From contig CAWEVH010000002.1 of the NCBI GenBank assembly GCA_963812415.1, positions 186,001 through 250,000 on the forward strand: 64,000 nt of DNA, written 5' to 3'. Position 1 is the stretch's first letter. Every line of letters starts with the position of its first letter. The stretch comes from JACVRW01 sp963812415 (lineage in GTDB: Bacteria; Actinomycetota; Thermoleophilia; Solirubrobacterales; Thermoleophilaceae). The translations under genes and the position numbers were made by a program. The notes beneath the pieces were generated by a model. The model saw nothing but the letters and a program-made list of their open reading frames with translations. It searched no databases and was not told the DNA's origin. This document shows positions 37,158 to 45,449 of this stretch, in pieces.

Positions 37158-38327
37158 ATGGTGGCGGCCGTGATCCCCGAGCTGGCCGAGCGGGCCGCCC
37201 AGGCGGGCAGGGTGGCGATCGACACCGAGTTCGTGTCCGAGCGCCGCTACCAGGCGCTCCTCTGCCTGGCGCAGGTCGCCGTGCCCGACCCGGAGGCGCC
37301 GGACGGCGCGCGCACCGAGGTGATCGACCCGCTCGCCGATGATCCGCCCGACCCGGCCCCGCTGGCCCGCGTGCTCGCGGACCGCTCGGTGGAGGTGGTG
37401 ATGCACGCCGGCCGCCAGGACGTTGCGCTCTTGAAGCGCTCCTGGAGCACCGAGGTCACGAACGTGTTCGACACGCAGGTCGCGGCGGGCTTCCTCGGGC
37501 ACGGCAACCAGGAGGGCTATGAGTCGCTCGTGCGGAAGGTCCTGCGCGTCCAGCTGGGGGGCTCGGAGGGCTTCACGCGCTGGGACCGCCGACCGCTGAC
37601 CGACAAGCAGCTCGAGTACGCGGCGGACGACGCGCGCCTGCTCCTGTCGCTCGGCGACGTGCTCGAGCGCCGCCTCGAGGAGCGGGGCCGGCTTGGCTGG
37701 GCGCGGGAGGAGTGCCGCGGGCTCGAGGAGGTCTCGGACGACCGCGACCCCGACCGCCTCTACGAGCGGCTCCCGCGCCTGGGCCGCCTGGGCGAGGGTG
37801 CGCGCGGCGTGGCGCGGGAGCTCGTCGAGTGGCGCGAGTGGGCCGCCCGCGACGCGGACCGGCCGCCGTCGACGGTGCTGCCGGACCAGGCGCTCGTTGA
37901 GATCGCGCGCCGCACGCCGAGGGACCGCAAGGCCCTCGAGCAGATCCGCGGCCTGCCGCCCCAGACCCTCCACCGTCGCGGCGACGGCCTGCTGAAGGCG
38001 ATCGCGCGCGGGCGCGGGCGCGCGGCCCCACCGCCGCCGCCGGAGCCGCCGCCGCGTGACTCGGCCGACGCTCCGCTCGTGTCGCTCGCTCAGGCGCTCG
38101 TGCGCCACCGCTCGATGGAGTCCGGGGTCGCCGTCGAGCTGATCGCGACCCAGGCCGAGCTCGCCGCGCTCGTGTCGGGCCTGCGCCGCGGCCGCGAGAC
38201 GGACGGCCTGCGGGTCGCGAACGGCTGGCGCCGCCAGCTGGTCGGCGCGGAGCTCGAGGAGCTCGTGGCCGGCCGCCGCGCGCTCAGCGTCGGCTCCGAC
38301 GGCCGCCTCCAGGTCAGCGAGCGCTGA
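37158..38327 (+). CDS. rnd: Ribonuclease D
   Basis: The 389-residue 3'-5' exonuclease has the DEDD residues in VAIDTEFVSERRY, VVMHAGRQDVALLKR and YAADDARLLLSL. An HRDC domain follows at about 215-290 (EWREWAARDADRPPSTVLPDQALVEIARRTP). A proline-rich linker (PPPPPEPPP) then leads to a C-terminal helical domain. RNase D trims tRNA 3' ends. The start may be the ATG at 37158, or a GTG a few codons later (VIPELAERAAQ). Confidence 0.9.
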   Translation: MVAAVIPELAERAAQAGRVAIDTEFVSERRYQALLCLAQVAVPDPEAPDGARTEVIDPLADDPPDPAPLARVLADRSVEVVMHAGRQDVALLKRSWSTEVTNVFDTQVAAGFLGHGNQEGYESLVRKVLRVQLGGSEGFTRWDRRPLTDKQLEYAADDARLLLSLGDVLERRLEERGRLGWAREECRGLEEVSDDRDPDRLYERLPRLGRLGEGARGVARELVEWREWAARDADRPPSTVLPDQALVEIARRTPRDRKALEQIRGLPPQTLHRRGDGLLKAIARGRGRAAPPPPPEPPPRDSADAPLVSLAQALVRHRSMESGVAVELIATQAELAALVSGLRRGRETDGLRVANGWRRQLVGAELEELVAGRRALSVGSDGRLQVSER

Positions 38328-39258
38328 GCCCGGGCGGCAGCTCCCCGTCCTCGATCAGCCTGCGGATCTCGCCCGCCTTGCGCGGGTTGAGGAAGACGTG
38401 CCGCTGCCCCACGCTCGGCTTCTCCGCCAGCAGGCCGGCCTCCACCAGCTCCTCCCCCACCTCGAAGGCGAGCTGGCGCTCGTGGCCCGCGAAGCCGCGG
38501 GCCAGGTGGTCGAACGCGGTGTGGTAGCCGCCCCACTTCCCCATCCCGTCGAGCCGCTGCAGGATGCGGCGCATCACCCGGCGGCGCGGATCGGGGTCGT
38601 CGTGCGCGCGCGCCACCGCTCCCCTCGGCTCGAGCACCGCCAGCACCCGGTCCTCGAGCGCCTCCATCGAGTCCTCGTCCAGCCCCGAGCCGCCGAGGCG
38701 CACCACCGCCTCCGTCACGCGCAGCGGATGCGTCGGCCCCGTGGGCGGGCGCAGATCGTAGGGCTCGATCACGTGCCCCGGCAGCACCAGGGTGGCCACC
38801 CGCAGGCGGTCGATCGCGGCGCAGGCGTCGTCGAGCGCCTCGCGCGCGTACTCCACCGACCAGGCCGGGTCGCTCGCCGGGTAGGAGAGCGCGAGCCGTC
38901 CCGCTTGCGCGCCGAGCAGCAGCTCCAGGTCGCTGGCGAGCCGCGGCGGACCCGGGTCGGCGCCGTCCACGAGCGCAGTCACGGCGGCCGCGACCAGCTG
39001 GAAGCCGCGATCGGGGACCGTGGCGGGATCGGCGCGCAGGCGGGGATCGACCGGCAGCGCGGCGATCACGGCGCCGTCGCCGGCGGCCAGCGCCGCCACG
39101 ATCGGCCGCTCGCGCCCGGTGCGCGCCTCCCCCAGCTCGCGGGCGCCGCGCTCCAGCTCGGCCGCGAGCAGCTCGCGCAGCCGAGCGCGATGCTCGCGCG
39201 CCGCGTCGACCCCACCCGCGTCGGCGAGCACGCGCTCCAGCTCGCTTTGCGTTTGCAC
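38314..39258 (-). CDS. Unrecognised 314-residue protein
   Basis: A GTG at 39258 (MQTQSELERVLADAGGVDAAREHRARL) is preferred. An ATG at 39291 would overlap the start codon of the divergent gene. The protein is mostly helical and acidic, with an alanine-rich middle. Its C-terminal 110 residues look like a winged-helix-type domain (RRVMRRILQRLDGMGKWGGYHTAFDHLARGF, then a wing-like VGQRHVFLNPRKAGEIRRL). I see no catalytic motif. The 3' end overlaps rnd by 14 bases in convergent orientation. Confidence 0.7.
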   Translation of the reverse strand: MQTQSELERVLADAGGVDAAREHRARLRELLAAELERGARELGEARTGRERPIVAALAAGDGAVIAALPVDPRLRADPATVPDRGFQLVAAAVTALVDGADPGPPRLASDLELLLGAQAGRLALSYPASDPAWSVEYAREALDDACAAIDRLRVATLVLPGHVIEPYDLRPPTGPTHPLRVTEAVVRLGGSGLDEDSMEALEDRVLAVLEPRGAVARAHDDPDPRRRVMRRILQRLDGMGKWGGYHTAFDHLARGFAGHERQLAFEVGEELVEAGLLAEKPSVGQRHVFLNPRKAGEIRRLIEDGELPPGLSAR

Positions 39259-39289
39259 AGCGGCAGCGTACGGGTAGCCGCCAGGGAAC

Positions 39290-39775
39290 ATGGATCGCCA
39301 GAAGCTGCTTCGCATCTACGTCCAGGACCACTTCGCGGGCTCGACCGTGGGCCTCAACCTCGCCCGGCGCAGCGCGGGGTCGAACAGGGGCACGACCTAC
39401 GGGGACGCCCTCGCTCGGATCGCCGACGAGATCGAGCAGGACCGGCGCACGCTCGAGGCGATCACGGACGAGCTCGACATCCCGCGCGACCAGGTCAAGA
39501 ACGCCCTTGCGTGGGGCGCGGAGCGTGCCGGCCGCCTCAAGCTGAACGGCCAGCTCACCGGCTACTCGCCCCTCAGCCGGCTGGTCGAGCTCGAGGGGCT
39601 GATCACCGGCATCAGCGGCAAGATCTCGCTCTGGCGCGCGCTGCTCGAGTTGGTTCCCCAGGAGCCGCGCCTCGACGCCGAGCGGCTCCAGGAGCTGATC
39701 GAGCGCGGCGAGGAGCAGCGCCGCACGGTCGAGGAGCTGCGCACGCGAGCCGTACGCGACGCCTTCATCGGGTGA
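39290..39775 (+). CDS. Helical-bundle protein of unknown function
   Basis: The 161-residue protein is nearly all helix (MDRQKLLRIYVQDHFAGSTVGLNLARRSAGSN). Conserved-looking parts are GDALARIADEIEQDRRTLE and GRLKLNGQLTGYSPLSRLVELEGLITG. The length and helices suggest a four-helix bundle, but the E-x-x-H ligands of ferritins are absent. It is 31 bp from the divergent gene and 16 bp upstream of the VOC gene. Homologues are seen widely in actinobacteria and lack a known function. Confidence 0.72.
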   Translation: MDRQKLLRIYVQDHFAGSTVGLNLARRSAGSNRGTTYGDALARIADEIEQDRRTLEAITDELDIPRDQVKNALAWGAERAGRLKLNGQLTGYSPLSRLVELEGLITGISGKISLWRALLELVPQEPRLDAERLQELIERGEEQRRTVEELRTRAVRDAFIG

Positions 39776-39791
39776 TATAGTTGCACGCGCA
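39776..39791 (+). promoter_or_regulatory. Minus-10 box overlapped by a TTGC-N4-GCAA palindrome
   Basis: TATAGT at 39776-39781 is a good minus-10 box. TTGCACGCGCAA at 39781-39792 is a TTGC-N4-GCAA palindrome that ends in the ATG of the VOC gene. Transcription would start within a few bases of that ATG, so a nearly leaderless mRNA is expected. The palindrome resembles MarR-type operators; binding there would block the promoter. Confidence 0.5.
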
Positions 39792-40721
39792 ATGAAACTG
39801 AACGGGATCCACCACATCACGGCAATCACGGGCGACGCTCAGGCGAACGTCGACTTCTACGTGGGCGTGCTCGGCCTGCGGCTCGCGAAGAAGTCGGTCA
39901 ACCAGGACGACCCGACCGTCTATCACCTCTTCTACGCCGACGAGCACGCCCAGCCGGGCGCCGACATGACGTTCTTCGAGTACCCCGGCGCCATGCAGGG
40001 CCGTGCGGGTGCCGGCATGGTCCATCGCATCGTCTGGCGCGTGGCGGGCGAGGCCGCGCTCGACTTCTGGGCCGATCGGCTCGGAGCGCGCGGCATCGAC
40101 GTCGACCGCGACGCCGGCCGGCTCCGCTTCCGCGACCCCGAGGGGCTCGAGCACGAGCTCGCCGCGGTCGAGGTGAGCGACAAGCCGCTCACGGCAGAGC
40201 ATCCGGAGGTGCCCGCCGAGCACGCGCTGCAGGGCTTCCACGCGGTGCGCGCCTACGCGTTCGATCCCGAGCGCAGCCGCTCGCTGCTGGAGGAGGCGCT
40301 CGGCTTCGAGCCATCCGGCGACGGCTGGGAGGCGCGCGGCGAGACGCGCGGCGGCTCCTACGCCTACGACGAGGCGCCCCCCGAGCGCGGTCTCCAGGGC
40401 GCGGGCACCGTCCACCACGTGGCCTGGGGCTCACAGACCGACGAGGAGCACGCCGCCTGGCGCGAGCAGGCGATCCGCGGCGGCGCGCATCCGACCGAGG
40501 TGATCGACCGCTTCTACTTCCGCTCGATCTACTTCCGCGAGCCCAACGGGATCCTCTTCGAGATCGCCACGCCGAGCCCGGGCTTCACCGCCGACGAGCC
40601 GCTCGAGACGCTCGGGGAGAAGCTCTCGCTGCCGCCGTTCCTCGAGTCGCGCCGGGCGCAGATCGAGGCCGCGATCAAGCCGCTCGAGAACCCGCGCACG
40701 GCGGCCCGCCAGCACGCCTGA
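39792..40721 (+). CDS. VOC-family ring-cleaving dioxygenase
   Basis: The 309-residue protein has two vicinal-oxygen-chelate halves. The first begins GIHHITAITGDAQANVDFYVGVLGLRLAKKSVNQDDP, the second GFHAVRAYAFDPERSRSLLEEALGF. Metal-ligand regions are HHIT near residue 7, VHHVAWG near 212, and REPNGILFEIATPSPGF near 254. This matches the PcpA/LinE/MhqO group of Fe(II) hydroquinone or catechol dioxygenases. The natural substrate is unknown. Expression is probably under a MarR-like repressor, judged from the palindrome at its start. Confidence 0.85.
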   Translation: MKLNGIHHITAITGDAQANVDFYVGVLGLRLAKKSVNQDDPTVYHLFYADEHAQPGADMTFFEYPGAMQGRAGAGMVHRIVWRVAGEAALDFWADRLGARGIDVDRDAGRLRFRDPEGLEHELAAVEVSDKPLTAEHPEVPAEHALQGFHAVRAYAFDPERSRSLLEEALGFEPSGDGWEARGETRGGSYAYDEAPPERGLQGAGTVHHVAWGSQTDEEHAAWREQAIRGGAHPTEVIDRFYFRSIYFREPNGILFEIATPSPGFTADEPLETLGEKLSLPPFLESRRAQIEAAIKPLENPRTAARQHA

Positions 40722-40734
40722 GCGCCGGCGCGGG

Positions 40735-41499
40735 CTACGCGCGCCGCGCGAGCGCCAGCAGCCAGGGCTGTGGACCCGGAAGCCCTCCGGGTCCTCGTTG
40801 GCCGCCTCCAGGTCGGCCTGATCGCGGCCCGAAGCTCGTCCCAGCGGCCGCGCGCGAGCAGCTGCTCGCGCGGCTCCTGGAGCGGCGGGCTCGCGCGCTC
40901 CTGGAGCGACAGCCAGTCGTGCGGCGAGCCGCCCTCGAAGGCGAGCTCGCGGCGCTCGGCCGCGAGCGTCAGGCCGTGCGGCTCGAAGAGCGCGCGGACG
41001 TCCGCCTCGCTGCCCCAGCTCGGACCCGGTCCGCGGCGGACGCGTCGAGCGCGACGGCGAGCCGGCGCATGGCTCGCGACGATCGGACCCTCCGGGATCC
41101 AGTTGGCGAGCGCGATCGTCCCTCCGGGCGCCAGCACCCGGGCCAGCTCGCTCGGCGGCGCCACGGGCGCATCCCGGCGAACATCACGCCGAAGACCGAC
41201 ATGACCACGATCGAACTCACCGTCGCCGGCGGGGAGCGCCAGCAGGTCGCCGTCGAGCCAGCGGACGTCTCCGCCGCCGGGACGCTCGGCCGCGGCGGCG
41301 AGCAGCTTCGGCTCCGAGTCGACGCCCGTCACGCGCGCGCCGGCCTCGCGCTGCCGCCAGCGCCGCGTTGCCGGTGCCGCAGGCCACGTCGAGCACGCGC
41401 GCGCCCGGAGCGACGCCCGCGGCGTCCACCACCTGCTCGCGCGGCGGGGGCGAGATCGACGGCGATCGTCGCGTAGTCGGCGGAGGCCCAGTCGGTCAC
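40735..41499 (-). pseudogene. Class I SAM-dependent methyltransferase, broken by many indels
   Basis: Fragments in three frames, read together, give one methyltransferase. MTDWASADYATIAVDLAP comes at the GTG 41499, then VLDVACGTGNAAL (motif I), VTGVDSEPKLLAAAAERPGG and VRWLDGDLLALPAGDGEFD. VVMSVFGVMFA, LARVLAPGGTIALANWIPEG and PWLLALARRA follow, with the stop at 40735. At least five single-base changes are needed. No frame longer than about 150 useful residues remains. Given the same fault in ndk and maf, sequencing error is the favoured reading, but true decay cannot be excluded. Confidence 0.75.
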
Positions 41500-41521
41500 C
41501 GGGCTAGCCTACGGCGGCGCC

Positions 41522-43051
41522 GTGGACCTCGCCCTCACCAACTGCACGGTCCGGACCCTCGACCCGGCGGCGCCGCTTGCCGACTCGATTGCGATCGACG
41601 GCGACCTTGTGGCCGCCGCGCCCGCGCCGGGCGCGCGCTCGATCGCGCTCGGGGGAGCCTGCGTGGTGCCCGGCTTCGCCGACGCCCACGTGCACTTTCC
41701 GACCTGGTCGCTCGGCCTGGGCCAGGCGCGGCTCGAGGGCGCGCGGTCGCTCGACGAGGCGCTCGAGCGGGTGCAGGCGGCGCTCGCCACGGTCTCCCCC
41801 GGCGGCTGGCTGCGCGGGCTCGGCTGGCGCGACGGCGACTGGCCCGACAAGCCCACCCGCGCGGCGCTCGATCGCGTGGTGGCGGACGTCCCCGTGGCGC
41901 TGATGTCGAAGGACTACCACTCGCTCTGGCTCAACTCGGCGGCGCTGGCGCGGGCCGACGCCCCGCTCGAGACCGCCGGCGGCGTGGTCGAGCTCGACGA
42001 CGCCGGCGAGCCGCTCGGCGTGCTGCGCGAGAACGCCGCCTGGAGCTTCCGCGACCGCTACGTGCGCCCGAGCGTCGCCGAGATGCTCGAGGCGGTGCGC
42101 GCCGGGATGCCGGTGGCGAGCTCGCGCGGGGTCACCGCCGTGCACGACAAGGACGGCTGGCTCGGCGCCTTCGAGGTCTACGAGCGGCTGGAGGAGGCCG
42201 GCGAGCTCGACCTGCGCGTCTGGCAGTCCTTCCCGTGGGCACGGCTCGAGGAGCTGAGCGCCCTCGGGCTGCGCTCGGGCTTCGGCAGCGAGCTGCTGCG
42301 GATGGGCTACCTGAAGGGCTTCATGGACGGCACGCTCGGCTCGGCCACCGCCCTGCTGCTCGACGGCTCCGGCGTCGAGATCACGACCGGCGCCGAGCTC
42401 GCCGACGTCGTCCGCCGCGCGGCCGATGCGCACTGGCCGGTGGCGGTGCACGCGATCGGCGACGCCGCCAACCGGGCGGCGCTCGACGCCTTCGAGGAGA
42501 CGCGCCCGGCCTGGCAGCCGGCAGGGCTGCGACCGCGGATCGAGCACGCCCAGCTGCTGGCGCCCGAGGACCTCGAGCGCTTCGCCCGGATCGGGGTCAC
42601 CGCGTCGGTGCAGTTCAGCCACGCGCCCTCGGATCGCGACCTGGCCGACCGCCTCTGGGAGGGGCGCGAGGGCGCCTACGCCTACCGCTCGCTGCTCGAC
42701 GCGGGCGCCGTGCTGGCGAACGGCTCGGACGCGCCCGTGGAGGAGCTCGACCCGCTTGCGGGGATCGTCGCCGGCGTAACCCGCACGATCGACGAGCGCC
42801 CCGGCTGGCGCCCCGAGCAGGCGGTGAGCGTGGAGGAGGCGCTCCACGCCACCTGCGTGCTGCCCGCCTGGCTCGAGCACGAGGAGCACCGGCGCGGCAC
42901 GCTGCGGCCCGGGATGCTGGCCGACCTGGTGGTGCTCGACCGCGATCCCGTGACCTGCCCGCCGGCCGAGCTGTCCGAGCTGCGGGTGCTCGCTACGATG
43001 CTCGCCGGTCGTTTCACGTTCGTCGCCGACGATGGCCCCGTCGCGACGTAG
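41522..43051 (+). CDS. YtcJ-like metal-dependent amidohydrolase
   Basis: The 509-residue amidohydrolase-superfamily enzyme has HVH at 56-58 (FADAHVHFPTW). A carboxylated-lysine-type region is MGYLKGFMDGTLGSATALL, and VAVHAIGDAANRAALDAFE, RIEHAQLL and ANGSDAPVEELDPLAGIVAGVTR complete the set. This is the amidohydrolase_3/YtcJ layout. Substrates in the family include N-substituted formamides; the substrate here is unknown. The GTG start at 41522 lies 22 bp from the divergent methyltransferase start. Confidence 0.88.
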   Translation: MDLALTNCTVRTLDPAAPLADSIAIDGDLVAAAPAPGARSIALGGACVVPGFADAHVHFPTWSLGLGQARLEGARSLDEALERVQAALATVSPGGWLRGLGWRDGDWPDKPTRAALDRVVADVPVALMSKDYHSLWLNSAALARADAPLETAGGVVELDDAGEPLGVLRENAAWSFRDRYVRPSVAEMLEAVRAGMPVASSRGVTAVHDKDGWLGAFEVYERLEEAGELDLRVWQSFPWARLEELSALGLRSGFGSELLRMGYLKGFMDGTLGSATALLLDGSGVEITTGAELADVVRRAADAHWPVAVHAIGDAANRAALDAFEETRPAWQPAGLRPRIEHAQLLAPEDLERFARIGVTASVQFSHAPSDRDLADRLWEGREGAYAYRSLLDAGAVLANGSDAPVEELDPLAGIVAGVTRTIDERPGWRPEQAVSVEEALHATCVLPAWLEHEEHRRGTLRPGMLADLVVLDRDPVTCPPAELSELRVLATMLAGRFTFVADDGPVAT

Positions 43052-43079
43052 TAAGCCATCCCTGGAGGACAGAACACGC

Positions 43080-44414
43080 ATGCCGAATTCCGAGCTCGCA
43101 AACAGCGTCTGGCCTGACGACGACACCTGGGACGTCGCTCGGCAGGCGTGGAACCTCGCCGCCGACCAGCATCCCGCCGCCGTGGCATACGCGGAGAGCG
43201 CGGCCGACGTCTCCCGCGCGGTCGGCTTCGCGCGCGAGCGCGGCCTGCGCGTGGCTCCGCAGGGCAGCGGCCACGGCGCGGCCGCGATCGCGTCGCTCGA
43301 GGACACCGTCCTGCTGAAGACCGAGCGGATGGACGGCATCACGATCGACGCCGAGCGGCGACGCGGGCGCGTGGAGGCCGGTGCGCTCTGGGGCGAGGTG
43401 GCCGTGCGCTCCGGCGAGCTCGGGTTGGCGGCGCTGCACGGGTCGTCCCCCGACGTCGGGGTGGTGGGCTCGTCCCTCGGCGGCGGGATCGGCTGGCTGT
43501 CGCGCAGCCTCGGGCTGAGCTGCAACAGCGTGACGGCGATTGAGCTCGTCACGGCCGACGGCGCCGAGCGCCGCGTGGACGCGGACAACGAGCCCGAGCT
43601 GTTCTGGGCGCTGCGCGGAGGCGGCGGAGCCTTCGGGGTCGTGACCGCGATGGAGTTCGAGCTGTTCCCGATCGAGCAGGTCTACGCGGGCTTCGTGGCC
43701 TGGCCGGTGGAGCTGGCCGCCGAGGTCGCGCACGCCTACCGCGAGTGGGTCGCCACCGTGCCCGAGGAGATGACCTGCCAGCTGCGCTTCCTCAACCTGC
43801 CGCCGGTCCCCGAGCTGCCCGAGCCGCTGCGCGGGGCGTCGCTCGTGGACGTGCTGGGCGCGTTCATCGGAGATCCCGCCGACGGCGAGGCGCTCCTGCG
43901 GCCGCTGCGAGAGCTTGCCGACCCCGTCTGGGACAGCTGGGGCCCCATCCCGGCGGCCGAGCTGTGCCGGCTCGCGATGGACCCCGAGCAGCCGGTGCCC
44001 GCGATGGGCGACCACGCGCTGATCGGCGAGCTGACCCCCGACGCGGCCGATGCGTTCGTGCGCGCCGGCGGACCGGGCAGCCCGCTGATCTCGCTCCAGC
44101 TGCGCCAGCTCGGCGGAGCGCTCGCGCGCGAGCCGGACGGGGCCGGTGCGCTCGCCAGGCTGGACGCGGACTACGCGCTCTACGGCGTGGGCGCCCTGAT
44201 GGCGCCGGGGGCGGACGCAGTCATCGCCGCGCACCTGGCGCAGGTCAAGGAGACGATGGCGCCCTACGCCACCGCCGGCACGTTCCCCAACTTCGCCGAC
44301 CAGCCGGGCGACGACGTGTCGAGCGCCTTCGACGCTGACGCCTGGCGGCGATTGCTGGCGGTCAAGGCGGACGTCGATCCCGAGGACGTGTTCCGCTCGA
44401 ACCACCCGCTGTGA
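43080..44414 (+). CDS. FAD-linked oxidoreductase (BBE/PCMH-type)
   Basis: The 444-residue flavoprotein has a PCMH-type FAD domain: VAYAESAADVSRAVGFARERGLRVAPQGSGHG (His possibly the covalent FAD site), VEAGALWGEVA, and GVVGSSLGGGIGWLSRSLGLSCNSVTAIELVTADG. LFWALRGGGGAFGVVTAMEFELFP follows, and the C-terminal BBE-like end is DPEDVFRSNHPL. I prefer ATG 43080 (MPNSELANSVWPDDDTW), with GGAGG upstream. An ATG at 43032 lies inside the previous gene. Substrate unknown. Confidence 0.85.
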   Translation: MPNSELANSVWPDDDTWDVARQAWNLAADQHPAAVAYAESAADVSRAVGFARERGLRVAPQGSGHGAAAIASLEDTVLLKTERMDGITIDAERRRGRVEAGALWGEVAVRSGELGLAALHGSSPDVGVVGSSLGGGIGWLSRSLGLSCNSVTAIELVTADGAERRVDADNEPELFWALRGGGGAFGVVTAMEFELFPIEQVYAGFVAWPVELAAEVAHAYREWVATVPEEMTCQLRFLNLPPVPELPEPLRGASLVDVLGAFIGDPADGEALLRPLRELADPVWDSWGPIPAAELCRLAMDPEQPVPAMGDHALIGELTPDAADAFVRAGGPGSPLISLQLRQLGGALAREPDGAGALARLDADYALYGVGALMAPGADAVIAAHLAQVKETMAPYATAGTFPNFADQPGDDVSSAFDADAWRRLLAVKADVDPEDVFRSNHPL

Positions 44415-44462
44415 CGGTTCTCACGTGTCAACCCCGCCCTGACCGGGAATCCTCAAATCGTC

Positions 44463-44855
44463 ATGAAGCGGGAATCATGGCTCCCGGCCACCCCGGCCAG
44501 CGCGTCCAGGGCGCGAGCGATCGTGCGCGAGCTGGGCAGGGAGCGCGGCCTCTCCCAGGAGGACACGTGGGATCTCATGCTGGCCACCACGGAGGCCGTG
44601 GCCAACGTCATCAATCACGGCACGCCCTGCGGCCCGCGAGGCTTCCTGCTGAGGGTCCAGTTCTGCGGCGAGGGCGTGTGCGTCGAGATCTGCGACTGCG
44701 GCACGTTCTCGCCCACCATCCACAAGCTGCCCGACACGGAGTCGGTCGGCGGGCGCGGCATCCCGCTGATCGCCGCCGTCTCGGACGTGTTCGAGCTCGT
44801 GCCGGGCGCGGACCAGACGCGCGTGCGGTTCGGCAAGCGCGTTGCGGCCGCCTGA
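44463..44855 (+). CDS. RsbW-like ATP-binding protein (HATPase_c_2) 1
   Basis: The 130-residue protein is a GHKL-fold anti-sigma-type ATPase. It has an N-box LATTEAVANVINHG, VCVEICDCGTFSP in place of the G1 box, and GGRGIPLIAAVSDVFEL as the G2 region. Such proteins can bind or phosphorylate partner-switching regulators, or act as serine kinases. No sigma factor or anti-anti-sigma gene is adjacent. It converges with the second copy 3 bp away. Confidence 0.85.
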   Translation: MKRESWLPATPASASRARAIVRELGRERGLSQEDTWDLMLATTEAVANVINHGTPCGPRGFLLRVQFCGEGVCVEICDCGTFSPTIHKLPDTESVGGRGIPLIAAVSDVFELVPGADQTRVRFGKRVAAA

Positions 44856-44858
44856 GCG

Positions 44859-45293
44859 CTACGCGCTCGCGAGCTCGAACCAGACGCGCGTACGACCGTC
44901 GTGCACCACTCCCCAGCGCTCGGTCATCTGATCCACGAGCACGAGTCCCCAGCCGCCTGGCTCGTCGATCGGGCACTGACGCGCGGCGGGGGCGAAGCCC
45001 GGCCCTGGGTCGGTGACCTCCACCCCCACGCCGCCGTCGATCGCGCGGACCTCGATCTCGATCAGCTCGTCGACGCCCGCCCCGCCGTGGCGCACCGCGT
45101 TGTTCACGAGCTCCGAGACCAGCAGCGCCAGCGAGCTGCCCAGCTCGTCCGAAAGCCATGGCGCGCCGCTCTGCAGCCATGCACGCGCGCGCTCGGGGGC
45201 GCGCACCCCACCCGCGATGGCGAGCTGGAGCCGCTTGCTCGAGCCGCTCGACGGCGGCTGCAGATGACGTGCGGAGGCTATGGAGTAAGCCAT
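44859..45293 (-). CDS. RsbW-like ATP-binding protein (HATPase_c_2) 2
   Basis: The 144-residue protein has the GHKL boxes LALLVSELVNNAVRHGG (N-box), VGVEVTDPGPGFAP (G1) and EPGGWGLVLVDQMTERWGV (G2). It is the classical actinobacterial regulatory-ATPase form and is more complete than its convergent neighbour. The N-terminal 30 residues are basic and serine-rich. A role as anti-sigma factor or partner-switch kinase is inferred from the fold; the partner is unknown. Confidence 0.87.
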   Translation of the reverse strand: MAYSIASARHLQPPSSGSSKRLQLAIAGGVRAPERARAWLQSGAPWLSDELGSSLALLVSELVNNAVRHGGAGVDELIEIEVRAIDGGVGVEVTDPGPGFAPAARQCPIDEPGGWGLVLVDQMTERWGVVHDGRTRVWFELASA

Positions 45294-45399
45294 CGGGGTT
45301 GAACAGCCCCTCCGGGGTGGCCTGGGTCGAAGGTCCAGGCCCTACCTCGGCTCGAATGCCGAAAACCTTGAGCGCCGCATGGAGCGGGATGGCCATGCG

Positions 45400-45431
45400 T
45401 TGGACCGCCCATGCTCGGGCAGGCATAAACT
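45400..45431 (+). promoter_or_regulatory. Possible promoter of the glutamate dehydrogenase gene
   Basis: TTGGAC at 45400-45405 resembles a minus-35 box, and CATAAA (45424-45429) or TAAACT (45426-45431) a minus-10 box, with an 18- or 20-base spacer. The transcript would have a leader of about 14 bases before the GTG at 45450. The rest of the 156-bp gap shows nothing further. Confidence 0.4.
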
Positions 45432-45449
45432 CGACGTAGGATCGATCCG

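Noticed and set aside
44415..44462. GTGTC/GGGAAT pair as a stress sigma-factor promoter before the RsbW-like gene
   Set aside because: The match to a GTTT-N14-GGGTA pattern is too weak to support.
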